Below are positions 1 to 5,703 of a DNA stretch of 5,703 nucleotides, piece after piece. Location of the stretch: NCBI GenBank assembly GCA_964498125.1, contig CAZCGE010000056.1:1-5703 (forward strand). Reading direction: 5' to 3'. This stretch comes from CAMDBL01 sp964498125. GTDB taxonomy: Bacteria > Pseudomonadota > Alphaproteobacteria > Rhizobiales > Hyphomicrobiaceae. How positions within the stretch are numbered: position 1 is the stretch's first letter; the number at the start of each line of letters is the position of its first letter. The notes under the pieces are model-generated. The model had not been told where the DNA came from and searched no databases. It saw nothing but the letters and a program-made list of their open reading frames with translations. The position numbers and the translations under genes are program-made.

Positions 1-298
1 ACGGAGCCTGCGAAATCCCCATAGCGCCCGCTGATCCGGGTGCCCCAAACCCCGCGCCTTCCTTCCCTGGCGGCTTTCGAACGCCGGCCTCGGTGCGCGT
101 GGAGACGTCCGTGTGGCCGGCATCCGAAACCCGTCACAGCAACGGACATGACTTTTTGCGATAGAGTTCTCGCCCGGATCGGCAGCTTTAGGGCTGTAAA
201 GCCGAAATCTTGCGTCCGGAACCTTGATGCTTAGGTGTCGGCAATTGCTGACTGGGATCAAGTCCGATGCTCCACAAGTGCGTGCTATAAGCGCTGCC
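1..298. other. Upstream non-coding region before the kinase gene
   Basis: No gene is supported here. Open frames exist on both strands, but their translations are Arg/Pro-rich and low in recognisable content, as expected of GC-rich non-coding DNA. Two modest inverted repeats are visible: GCCGGCC at 83-89 with GGCCGGC at 115-121 (25-base spacer), and GCTTTA at 185-190 with TAAAGC at 197-202 (6-base loop). I could not identify a convincing -35/-10 pair. The kinase promoter presumably lies here, and part of 227-298 may be coding if the kinase uses an earlier start. A gene fragment entering from the left edge cannot be excluded. Confidence 0.5.
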
Positions 299-1870
299 AT
301 GAAAGCTCGTTGGCATCTTCTGGCGCTTTGGCTCGCTTTGACGGGCTGTTGCGCAGGCGTGGCCCTGTATTGGCAATGGTCGGCCGCTGTTGCCGCCTTC
401 GAGCGCGACGCGGCGACACTGCATCGCATTGTTTCACAGCGTATAGAGCAGCACGACGCTCACATGACAGCTCTATCAGCCCTTGCAGGGGCGGGCGATT
501 GGCAGCCGGAAGCTTCATTGAAGGCGGTTGCCGCCAACATTGTTCAATTCTATCCACGTATCGTTGCGATCGATGTCGTCGCCTTGTCTCCCAAAGTCTC
601 ATTGTTGGCGTCAAGCCGACGTGATGCCAATGAAGCCGATATTGGAAGGATTGCTGAGGCAGCGCGGTACGCCGTTGCCAAAACAGAACTGATCGCCACG
701 CCTCAGATGCGCGGTCGCTACATCCTGATCAAGCTTGTGCCGACAGGTGAAACGCTGCGTTACGTTGTGTCGTTGGAAATCGATGCTAAGCAACTTATCG
801 AGACGGATACGGTCGCGGACTTTAGCCAAATTGCACTGCTGGCCGAACCGACCGGGGCGGCCGTTTACGCGTCTCCCACGCAGAAAGACGACCGCCTGTT
901 TGCGACGCAGCAATTGCGCGCAGAGAAGACGCTTACGAGCGCGAGCCAACCCCTGCAACTTTTGATCACCCGAGACATCTCGCTGCCCGGTATTTTTCCG
1001 TGGGCGGGCACGGCTGCGGCGACGCTCTCTATTGCGAGTATCCTTTATCTGCTGCGCGCGATCGCCATGGCGCGCACTGCCGCACGCGATGCGGTTCGCA
1101 ATGCGGCCGCAAGTGCGCAGGAGGCGCGTTTGGCGCACGCGACGAGAATTAATTCCATGGGAGAATTGTCGTTGGCGGTTGCTCATGAACTGGCGCAGCC
1201 GATTGCAGCACTCCTCAGTCAAAGCCAAGCCGGACTGCGGATGATCAAATCGGCTGACACCGATCCGTCCGCGATTGCCGGTGTGCTTGAAGCCAACGCG
1301 CGTCTTGCCAAGCGGGCCGGCGAACTCTTGAGCCGACTGCGCGACTGGATCTCGATCGACCCACCCGCTTTGCAAGACGTGGATCTCAATCGGCTCATCA
1401 GCGAAATCGCCACACTCAATCGGGCGGAGCTGAAGACGCGGGGCGTCGACCTGAAACTCGACCTTGCGCAAACGCTGCCGCGCGCGTCCGCCGACAGCAT
1501 CGGCGTCGAACAGATCGTGCAGAACCTGATCAGTAACGCGCGCGACGTCTCGCCTGTCGGCACAGCGATCACCATTGCGACGTTCGCCTCTGCGGATCGG
1601 GTCGGTTTCACCGTCACGGACGAGGGCACGGGCATCGCGGATGACATGAAAGAGCGTCTATTTGAGCCATTTGTCACCTCGAAACCCGACGGCATGGGGC
1701 TCGGCTTGTCGATTTGTCGTCGCCTGATCGAGAAATTTTCAGGCGAGATCTACGGTGCCAATCGTGACGATGGCCGCTCTGGCGCGGTCATGACCGTCGT
1801 TCTGCCGCACTATGTTGGCGCCCAAACTGAGGGAGGCTCCGCGCGTGGCTCAGATATATCTGATCGATGA
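299..1870 (+). CDS. Membrane-bound sensor histidine kinase (FixL/HPK4-like)
   Basis: This protein of about 523 residues autophosphorylates on histidine and should pass the phosphate to the regulator encoded immediately downstream. Numbered from ATG 299: membrane segment at about 6-25, extracytoplasmic sensor region at about 26-230, second membrane segment at about 231-255, then a HisKA dimerisation domain with the H-box AVAHELAQP (phospho-accepting His296). The HATPase domain follows, with N-box QNLISNARD (Asn413), G1 box DEGTG (Asp441), F-box LFEPF and G2 box GMGLGLS at about 465-471, so the catalytic set is complete. HELAQP and the whole core match the HPK4 class that includes FixL, but no PAS domain is seen. 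The sensor region, with its PRIVAIDVV segment, may be Cache-like; this is a guess. The start is uncertain. ATG 299 places Lys/Arg directly before the first membrane segment but lacks a Shine-Dalgarno; ATG 227 (or TTG 224) has GGAA at 218-221 and would add 24-25 residues. The ligand is unknown. Confidence 0.93.
   Translation: MKARWHLLALWLALTGCCAGVALYWQWSAAVAAFERDAATLHRIVSQRIEQHDAHMTALSALAGAGDWQPEASLKAVAANIVQFYPRIVAIDVVALSPKVSLLASSRRDANEADIGRIAEAARYAVAKTELIATPQMRGRYILIKLVPTGETLRYVVSLEIDAKQLIETDTVADFSQIALLAEPTGAAVYASPTQKDDRLFATQQLRAEKTLTSASQPLQLLITRDISLPGIFPWAGTAAATLSIASILYLLRAIAMARTAARDAVRNAAASAQEARLAHATRINSMGELSLAVAHELAQPIAALLSQSQAGLRMIKSADTDPSAIAGVLEANARLAKRAGELLSRLRDWISIDPPALQDVDLNRLISEIATLNRAELKTRGVDLKLDLAQTLPRASADSIGVEQIVQNLISNARDVSPVGTAITIATFASADRVGFTVTDEGTGIADDMKERLFEPFVTSKPDGMGLGLSICRRLIEKFSGEIYGANRDDGRSGAVMTVVLPHYVGAQTEGGSARGSDISDR
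1831..1836 (+). promoter_or_regulatory. Ribosome binding site fixing the regulator start at GTG 1845
   Basis: GGGAGG lies 8 bases before GTG 1845, inside the end of the kinase gene. It favours the GTG start over the in-frame ATG at 1812, which would add 11 residues ahead of the point where receiver domains normally begin. Confidence 0.75.
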
Positions 1871-2444
1871 CGATTCTGATGTGCGCGAAGCGCTGGCTTT
1901 GCTGCTTGCCACATCGGGTCGAGCCGTAACTGCGTTTCACGATGCGGCGAGTTTCCTCGGGAAGCTTTCAGCATTGAGGCCGGGCTGTGTGATCACGGAC
2001 ATCCGGATGCCGCACATCAGCGGCCTTCAACTTCAGGAAAACTTGACGTCGCGCGGCTGTCTTTGGCCCATCATCGTGATCACCGGCCATGGCGACATCA
2101 ATGCATGCCGACGTGCATTCAAGGCCGGCGCGGTCGAATTTCTGACCAAGCCAGTGGATGAGCACGACCTCCTGAGCGCCATCGACAAGGCCACGTCGGA
2201 CCTCGAACGGGAAACCCGGCGCGCCGCTGAAGCGGCAGAGGCGCGAACGCTGGTGGACACGCTGACGCCGAGGGAACGCGAAGTCTTCGAGATGGTCGCA
2301 CGAGGTTTGGCGACGAAAGATATTGCGCTGGCCTTGGATCTTTCGCCGCGGACTGTCGATGTCCATCGCGCCCACATCTCAGCGAAACTCGGAACCACCT
2401 CCGCGGTCGACATCGCGCGCATCGCACGGAGCGCCAAGCCGTGA
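1845..2444 (+). CDS. FixJ/NarL-type two-component response regulator
   Basis: This 199-residue DNA-binding regulator is the likely partner of the overlapping kinase. The receiver domain spans about 3-120: acidic cluster Asp8-Asp9-Asp10, phospho-accepting Asp52 in VITDIRMP, Thr80 in VITGHGD and Lys102 in FLTKPVD, so every key phosphorylation residue is present. A charged, Ala/Glu/Arg-rich linker (about 117-137), possibly helical, leads to a LuxR-type helix-turn-helix at about 139-195, with LTPREREVFEMVARG, KDIALALDLSPRTVDVHR and AKLG. Size and order match FixJ, StyR and TodT. Start GTG 1845 is chosen for its GGGAGG and for the residue count to the receiver core. The gene overlaps the kinase by 26 bases, which implies translational coupling and one transcript. 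Its target is likely the palindrome cluster just downstream (inference). Family is near certain; the regulon is unknown. Confidence 0.95.
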   Translation: MAQIYLIDDDSDVREALALLLATSGRAVTAFHDAASFLGKLSALRPGCVITDIRMPHISGLQLQENLTSRGCLWPIIVITGHGDINACRRAFKAGAVEFLTKPVDEHDLLSAIDKATSDLERETRRAAEAAEARTLVDTLTPREREVFEMVARGLATKDIALALDLSPRTVDVHRAHISAKLGTTSAVDIARIARSAKP

Positions 2445-2452
2445 GCCACATT

Positions 2453-2491
2453 CGTAGTCAAACGGAGTTCGAACTACGTAGTTTTACGTAG
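2453..2491. promoter_or_regulatory. Candidate operator: overlapping palindromes on a CGTAG core
   Basis: The gap after the regulator gene holds AGTTCGAACT (2466-2475, perfect 10-bp palindrome) sharing AACT with AACTACGTAGTT (2472-2483, perfect 12-bp palindrome). TTACGTAG follows at 2484-2491, exactly 10 bases after CTACGTAG at 2474-2481. Upstream, CGTAGT at 2453-2458 is inverted relative to ACTACG at 2473-2478. The same short core therefore recurs in both orientations and at one-helical-turn spacing, as expected for a dimeric LuxR-type regulator. The site lies 100-138 bases before the lectin-like gene start, a usual distance for an activator. I could not place a clear -10/-35. It being the target of the adjacent regulator is inference. 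Confidence 0.6.
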
Positions 2492-2543
2492 ATCGATAGG
2501 TGGCAACTCCGACGCTGCCCGCCGGGAAGTGATGCTAGTTGAT

Positions 2544-2563
2544 GCCGTCGGCCCATTGACGGC
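2544..2563 (+). promoter_or_regulatory. Small stem-loop in the probable leader of the lectin-like gene
   Basis: GCCGTC (2544-2549) and GACGGC (2558-2563) form a 6-bp stem with an 8-base loop, ending 15 bases before the Shine-Dalgarno. No U-tract follows, so it is not a standard terminator. It may be leader structure or may be chance in GC-rich DNA. Confidence 0.3.
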
Positions 2564-2590
2564 CGCAAAATCTCAGTCGGGAGACACACC

Positions 2591-3253
2591 ATGACCAAAA
2601 GTATCGGCCTCCGCATCTGCGCCGCCGCCGCCTTCCTTGCGACAGGCTTGACGGCCGTGCAGGCCAACCAAGCCAACATGTCCTTCTTCATCACCAGCGT
2701 CGGCAAAGGCGATGGCGCGAACCTCGGCGGCATCGAGGGCGCTGACGCTCATTGTGCAACACTTGCGAAGGCAGCGGGATCAAACAAGAAGCAATGGCGC
2801 GCCTACCTTAGCACAACGGCTCCGGGCGGCGATGCCGGAATCAATGCGCGCGATCGGATCGGCAAAGGCCCGTGGCGCAACGCCAAAGGCGCGGTGGTTG
2901 CCAAATCCGTTGACGATCTTCACGGCTCGAAGAACAATCTGACGAAACAGACCAGCCTGACGGAAAAAGGCGAAGTGATCAGTGGCCGTGGCGATGCCGT
3001 CAACATGCACGACGTCCTGACCGGGTCTGATCAACTCGGCATGTATGCCACAGCCGGTGGCGATACGACTTGTGGGAACTGGACAAAGAACGGCGATGGC
3101 TCTGCCATTGTTGGTCACCACGACCGCATGGGCCTCAAGGACACGCGGCATATGAAGTCTTGGAATTCGTCGCACGGTTCGGCTGGTTGCAGCCAGGACG
3201 CTCTCAAGAAGACCGGCGGCGCTGGTCTGTTCTATTGCTTCGCTGCAGACTGA
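2591..3253 (+). CDS. Secreted C-type-lectin/endostatin-like domain protein
   Basis: This 220-residue protein starts at ATG 2591 with CGGGAGA at 2578-2584, a good Shine-Dalgarno. Residues 1-25 form a Sec-type signal peptide (basic start, Ala/Leu core, probable cut after VQA). The mature part of about 195 residues has exactly four cysteines: Cys55, Cys161, Cys200 and Cys216. With TTCGNWT around Cys161, SWNSSHGSAGC leading into Cys200 and GAGLFYCFA at the end, this resembles C-type lectin-like and endostatin-type folds, where the first and last Cys and the middle two pair. That pairing is prediction. The stretch 176-195 is rich in His (176, 177, 187, 195) near Trp191 and could bind metal or ligand. 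Similar alphaproteobacterial proteins, as I recall, are annotated only as lectin-like or hypothetical, and no enzymatic motif is seen. It sits directly behind the palindrome cluster and before two binding-protein genes. Existence is near certain; the fold is probable and the function unknown. Confidence 0.85.
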   Translation: MTKSIGLRICAAAAFLATGLTAVQANQANMSFFITSVGKGDGANLGGIEGADAHCATLAKAAGSNKKQWRAYLSTTAPGGDAGINARDRIGKGPWRNAKGAVVAKSVDDLHGSKNNLTKQTSLTEKGEVISGRGDAVNMHDVLTGSDQLGMYATAGGDTTCGNWTKNGDGSAIVGHHDRMGLKDTRHMKSWNSSHGSAGCSQDALKKTGGAGLFYCFAAD

Positions 3254-3294
3254 TTGCTCAGTTTTGCCGCTTGCAAGGCGAGCAGTCTCAACGA

Positions 3295-3315
3295 GGGTGG
3301 GCTATTGGCCCACCC
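3295..3315 (+). promoter_or_regulatory. Perfect 8-bp GC-rich stem-loop between lectin-like and binding-protein genes
   Basis: GGGTGGGC (3295-3302) pairs fully with GCCCACCC (3308-3315) around the loop TATTG. The stem is strong, but the next bases, GATTACC, are not a U-tract, so a classic intrinsic terminator is unlikely. It ends 7 bases before the Shine-Dalgarno of the next gene. It may act as a partial terminator, an mRNA stabiliser or processing site setting the ratio of lectin-like protein to binding proteins, or a translation control element. The structure is seen directly; its role is inferred. Confidence 0.6.
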
Positions 3316-3322
3316 GATTACC

Positions 3323-3330
3323 GGAAGAGG
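3323..3330 (+). promoter_or_regulatory. Ribosome binding site fixing the start at GTG 3336
   Basis: GGAAGAGG ends 5 bases before GTG 3336. An upstream in-frame TTG at 3264 would make the protein read through the stem-loop and would bury the export signal behind 24 extra residues, so GTG 3336 is preferred. GTG 3330 overlaps the Shine-Dalgarno and is unlikely. Confidence 0.7.
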
Positions 3331-3335
3331 TGGCC

Positions 3336-4397
3336 GTGAAGAGACCGGGCCTGGATCGCAGAACTGTCATGGCATTGCTGACTGCGGCCGGTCTTGGAGG
3401 CGTCGCTGTTCCATCGACGGCTCGTGCGCAGCACTCTCTGAAGCGAGTGCGATTGCTGCTTAACACATCGTATTCTGGACCGCAGGCGTGGATTTTGCTT
3501 GCTGATGATCTCGGTTATTTTCGGCGCGAAGGTCTCCATGTCGAAATGACGCCCGGCGGTGGTGCGTACACAGCGGCACCGCGTGTCGCAGCTGGCGCGT
3601 TCGATTTCGGCTACGGCGATATCAATGCCCTGATCGAGGTCGCGGCACGCGATCCTGAGCGCGCGCCTGTCGCAGTTTTTGTCGCCTTCAATGCGTCGCC
3701 ATCGACAGTCGCGGTTGATGTCGACGGCCCCATCAAAATGCCGAAAGATCTTGAGGGGCGACAGGTGATCGGCCATGACACCGACGTGGCGCTGCGCACC
3801 TTTGGTGTTTTCTGCCAGCTCACCGGGATCGATCGGCTGCGTGTGCGCATTGGTTCCGGGGGTGGCATGGCCGGAATGATCGAGCAAATGATCGGCTCCG
3901 ACGACGTCCACGGCGTTTTTGGCTATGTCAGTACGCTAGCGGCGGCCATCGCTGCGTCCAAGCCCGACCTTGCAAAGCGGGTCCGTTACCTAAAGTTCGC
4001 AGACCACGCGCCAGACCTCTACGGTAGTGCACTGTTCGCGTCGAAGCGCATGCTCAAGGACGAACCCGAGACCGTCCGCGCCATGGTGAGCGGTTTCAAT
4101 TCCGGTCTTGTCGCACTGCTGCGCGATATGGACGCTGGCCTCAACGCCGTCCTCAAGCGATCAGGCAGCAGTCGCGACGTCGAGTTGCTGCGGCTCAGAA
4201 CGACACTCGATATCGAGATGGCGCATGCTGAAGGGCGGCGCATTGGGATCGGCGATGTTGACGATGCACGGCTCATGCGTTCGATTGCGATGCTCGCCGC
4301 GACCAATGGCCTGCCGCGTGTCCCGGATCTCAAAGATGTCTATTCGCGTGCGTTTCTGCCGCCACTGGCGGAACGCGTGACATCCTTGGCGAAGTGA
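3336..4397 (+). CDS. ABC-type periplasmic substrate-binding protein, NMT1/SsuA/TauA-like (copy 1)
   Basis: This is a 353-residue exported binding protein that should capture a small solute in the periplasm. The leader is Tat-like: Arg8-Arg9 in LDRRTVMALL, a hydrophobic Ala/Leu/Gly stretch, and a probable cut after ARA at residue 31. There is no lipobox Cys, so it should be soluble. The mature part opens with the strand RVRLLLNTSYSGP (37-49), then LADDLGYFRREGL, a pattern typical of the NitT/TauT/THI5 binding fold, followed by PGGGA (73-77), FGYGDINALIE (91-101), PKDLEGRQVIGH, HGVFGYV (192-198) and the C-terminal marks IEMAHAEG and IGIGDVDD. These blocks recur in the next gene. The stop is 18 bases from that gene's start, so co-transcription is likely. 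No permease or ATPase is visible. Known ligands of the wider superfamily include sulfonates, taurine, nitrate and thiamine precursors; the ligand here cannot be assigned. Confidence 0.88.
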   Translation: MKRPGLDRRTVMALLTAAGLGGVAVPSTARAQHSLKRVRLLLNTSYSGPQAWILLADDLGYFRREGLHVEMTPGGGAYTAAPRVAAGAFDFGYGDINALIEVAARDPERAPVAVFVAFNASPSTVAVDVDGPIKMPKDLEGRQVIGHDTDVALRTFGVFCQLTGIDRLRVRIGSGGGMAGMIEQMIGSDDVHGVFGYVSTLAAAIAASKPDLAKRVRYLKFADHAPDLYGSALFASKRMLKDEPETVRAMVSGFNSGLVALLRDMDAGLNAVLKRSGSSRDVELLRLRTTLDIEMAHAEGRRIGIGDVDDARLMRSIAMLAATNGLPRVPDLKDVYSRAFLPPLAERVTSLAK

Positions 4398-4415
4398 CCA
4401 CCTGGAGATCCAACG

Positions 4416-5462
4416 ATGATCTGTATCCACAGACGCCGCGTGTTAACGCTGGCCGCGGGCCTTGCCGCGTTGGTGGCACCAGCTTCCGCACAGACGACCC
4501 GCATGCGCCTCTTGCTCAATACGTCTTACTCCGGCCCCGTTGCATTCTTCTTGCTGGCTGAGCAGCGCGGCTACTTGAAGGACGCAGGGATCGACCTCTC
4601 GATGTCTCCGGGCGGCGGCGCGGCAGCTATCGTTCCGCAAGTTGTCCCAGGTGGCTTTGATGCCGGATACGGCGATATCTGCGCGCTGATCGAATTGATC
4701 GCGCGCTCTCGCCCAGACGAAGGGCCTGTTGCCATTTACACGACCTTCAACGCCACACCGCTGACCATTGCGGTTGACGCTGCCGGACCGATCCGATCCC
4801 CAAAGGACTTCGAAGGGCGCATCATCACAGGACATTCTGAAGATGCAGCCCTTCTCATGTTCGACCTGCTTGCTGCGGCAACAGGCACAGACACGTCCAA
4901 AGTCGGCATCGCACCAGCCATGTCCGGCATGGGCAGCCAGGTTGCCGACATGCTCGCCAACGGCAAAGTCCATGGTGTCTTCGGCTTCGTGAACACGATC
5001 ATCGCATCTATCACGCCGCTGGGCGTCGATCCGCGCCGGCTGCGCTTTATCAATTTCGCCGAGCATGTGCCTGAAATGTACGGCAACACCCTGTTCGTGA
5101 CACGCGAAGCCTACCGCAATCGTACGGCCGCGTTGCCGAAACTCGTCCGCGCAATCAATCGCGGATTGGCCGATACGGTCGACACGCCAACGGCGGCAAT
5201 TGACGCGTTGACGAAGGTAAGCCCCGGAGCGAACCGCGACGTCAATTTGGCGCGCCTTGTTGGAACACTCCGGATTGAAATGGCGCATCCGGAAGGAGCG
5301 CGCCTTGGCATTGGCGATATGGACGACACGAGGCTCGCCAAATTGATTGATCGCATCGTGGCGGTGAAGAAATTGCCCCGGAAGCCACGCGTCGCCGAAG
5401 TGTTCGATCGCAGCTTCCTCCCGCCTGGCGACGAGCGGGTCCGCTCACTGGCCACAAGGTGA
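4416..5462 (+). CDS. ABC-type periplasmic substrate-binding protein, NMT1/SsuA/TauA-like (copy 2)
   Basis: This 348-residue paralogue of the preceding protein matches it end to end, with roughly half the residues identical by eye. ATG 4416 is preceded by GGAG at 4404-4407. The leader has Arg6-Arg7-Arg8, a hydrophobic Ala/Leu core and a probable cut after ASA (residue 25); it may be a Tat signal, although a Sec signal is possible. No lipobox is present. Shared blocks are RMRLLLNTSYSGP (29-41), PGGGA (65-69), AGYGDICALIE (83-93), FNATPLTIAVD, PKDFEGR, HGVFGFV (186-192), IEMAHPEG (287-294) and IGDMDD (299-304), ending in FLPPGDERVRSLA. Residues differ beside the shared SYSGP motif (VAFF here, QAWI in copy 1), and the central region carries SGMGSQVADML where copy 1 has GGGMAGMIEQM, so the ligand range may differ. 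No transporter subunit gene follows within the remaining 241 bases. Family is confident, specificity unknown. Confidence 0.9.
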   Translation: MICIHRRRVLTLAAGLAALVAPASAQTTRMRLLLNTSYSGPVAFFLLAEQRGYLKDAGIDLSMSPGGGAAAIVPQVVPGGFDAGYGDICALIELIARSRPDEGPVAIYTTFNATPLTIAVDAAGPIRSPKDFEGRIITGHSEDAALLMFDLLAAATGTDTSKVGIAPAMSGMGSQVADMLANGKVHGVFGFVNTIIASITPLGVDPRRLRFINFAEHVPEMYGNTLFVTREAYRNRTAALPKLVRAINRGLADTVDTPTAAIDALTKVSPGANRDVNLARLVGTLRIEMAHPEGARLGIGDMDDTRLAKLIDRIVAVKKLPRKPRVAEVFDRSFLPPGDERVRSLATR

Positions 5463-5703
5463 GACCCCGTTCGCTCTGGGCTCCTCATCCCGTGTGCGTC
5501 CGCTTTCCTCGATAGCTGACGCTAGCACATCCGCCGGAATCACCGATCGCATGTTCCGGTTCGGGTCAGCGAACGAAGGCGCTACGCGCCAGCCTGTGGC
5601 GCGCGGGGAACAGCGGTTGGCGGATTGGTGGGAAGTGATGTGAGCAGGAGCGCGCGGTAACGGGATGGGAAGTGCCCGGTCTCGAGGATCGAGGGGTGAA
5701 GTC
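5463..5703. other. Downstream region without a supported gene
   Basis: No gene is recognised in this 241-base tail. A plus-strand frame stays open from inside the previous gene to a TGA at 5638-5640 and includes an ATG at 5551, but it would give only a 29-residue product with no Shine-Dalgarno or known motif. A short hairpin, GGCGC-TAC-GCGCC, sits at 5578-5590 without a U-tract. No clear terminator follows the last binding-protein gene. The region may be the upstream region of a gene beyond the window. Confidence 0.5.

Noticed and set aside
40..234. Plus-strand open frame of 64 residues starting at GTG 40
   Set aside because: Arg/Pro-rich translation, no Shine-Dalgarno, no recognisable motif, and it runs into the region of possible kinase starts.
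611..1471. Long minus-strand open frame (286 residues) opposite the kinase
   Set aside because: It lies wholly antisense to a gene with complete histidine-kinase motifs, and its product is Arg/Gln-rich with no domain signs: a codon-bias shadow.
2472..2485. Palindrome followed by a T-run as a possible terminator for the regulator gene
   Set aside because: AACTACGTAGTT has no unpaired loop and is AT-rich, so it would not form a stable RNA hairpin, and the T-run is only four bases. An operator reading fits better.
2556..2561. TTGACG as a -35 element for the lectin-like gene
   Set aside because: No plausible -10 lies 16-18 bases downstream; that spacing would place it in or just before the start codon region.
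2989..2997. RGD tripeptide in the lectin-like protein (residues 133-135)
   Set aside because: A three-residue match is common by chance, and nothing else suggests host-cell adhesion.
4443..5288. Long minus-strand open frame (281 residues) opposite the second binding protein
   Set aside because: It is antisense to a clear binding-protein gene, and its translation is Cys/Arg/His-rich and unlike any family I know. It is a shadow frame.
5578..5590. GGCGC-TAC-GCGCC hairpin as terminator of the binding-protein genes
   Set aside because: The stem is only 5 bp, there is no U-tract, and it lies more than 110 bases after the stop codon.
5551..5640. 29-residue plus-strand frame in the tail
   Set aside because: No Shine-Dalgarno, no motif, and open frames of this size are expected by chance in GC-rich DNA.

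Overview
The window is chromosomal-looking, GC-rich DNA, probably from an alphaproteobacterium of the Rhizobiales/Hyphomicrobiales type. That placement is inferred from three things: the FixL/FixJ-style kinase and regulator pair, the Tat-like leaders on the binding proteins, and GTG starts with strong Shine-Dalgarno sequences. All five supported genes lie on the plus strand. No RNA gene, insertion sequence, CRISPR array or phage gene was seen.

Layout: 1-298 is upstream sequence with no supported gene. 299-1870 encodes a membrane sensor histidine kinase with an extracytoplasmic sensor domain. 1845-2444 encodes its FixJ/NarL-type response regulator; the two genes overlap by 26 bases. 2445-2590 is a regulatory gap holding a cluster of overlapping palindromes built on CGTAG/CTACG, a good candidate operator, followed by a small hairpin. 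2591-3253 encodes a small secreted protein with the four-cysteine layout of a C-type-lectin/endostatin-like fold. 3254-3335 is a short gap with a perfect 8-bp GC-rich stem-loop just before the next ribosome binding site. 3336-4397 and 4416-5462 encode two tandem, clearly paralogous periplasmic binding proteins of the NMT1/SsuA/TauA type, 18 bases apart. 5463-5703 holds no supported gene.

Working model (inference): the kinase senses a periplasmic or outer signal and phosphorylates the regulator. The regulator then acts at the palindrome cluster to control the lectin-like gene and, by read-through past the stem-loop, the two binding-protein genes. All three downstream products are predicted to be exported, so the locus looks like a sensing module with an extracytoplasmic output. 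No ABC permease or ATPase is visible beside the two binding proteins. They may use a transporter encoded elsewhere or beyond the window edge, or they may present ligand to the sensor kinase. The ligand cannot be read from the sequence.
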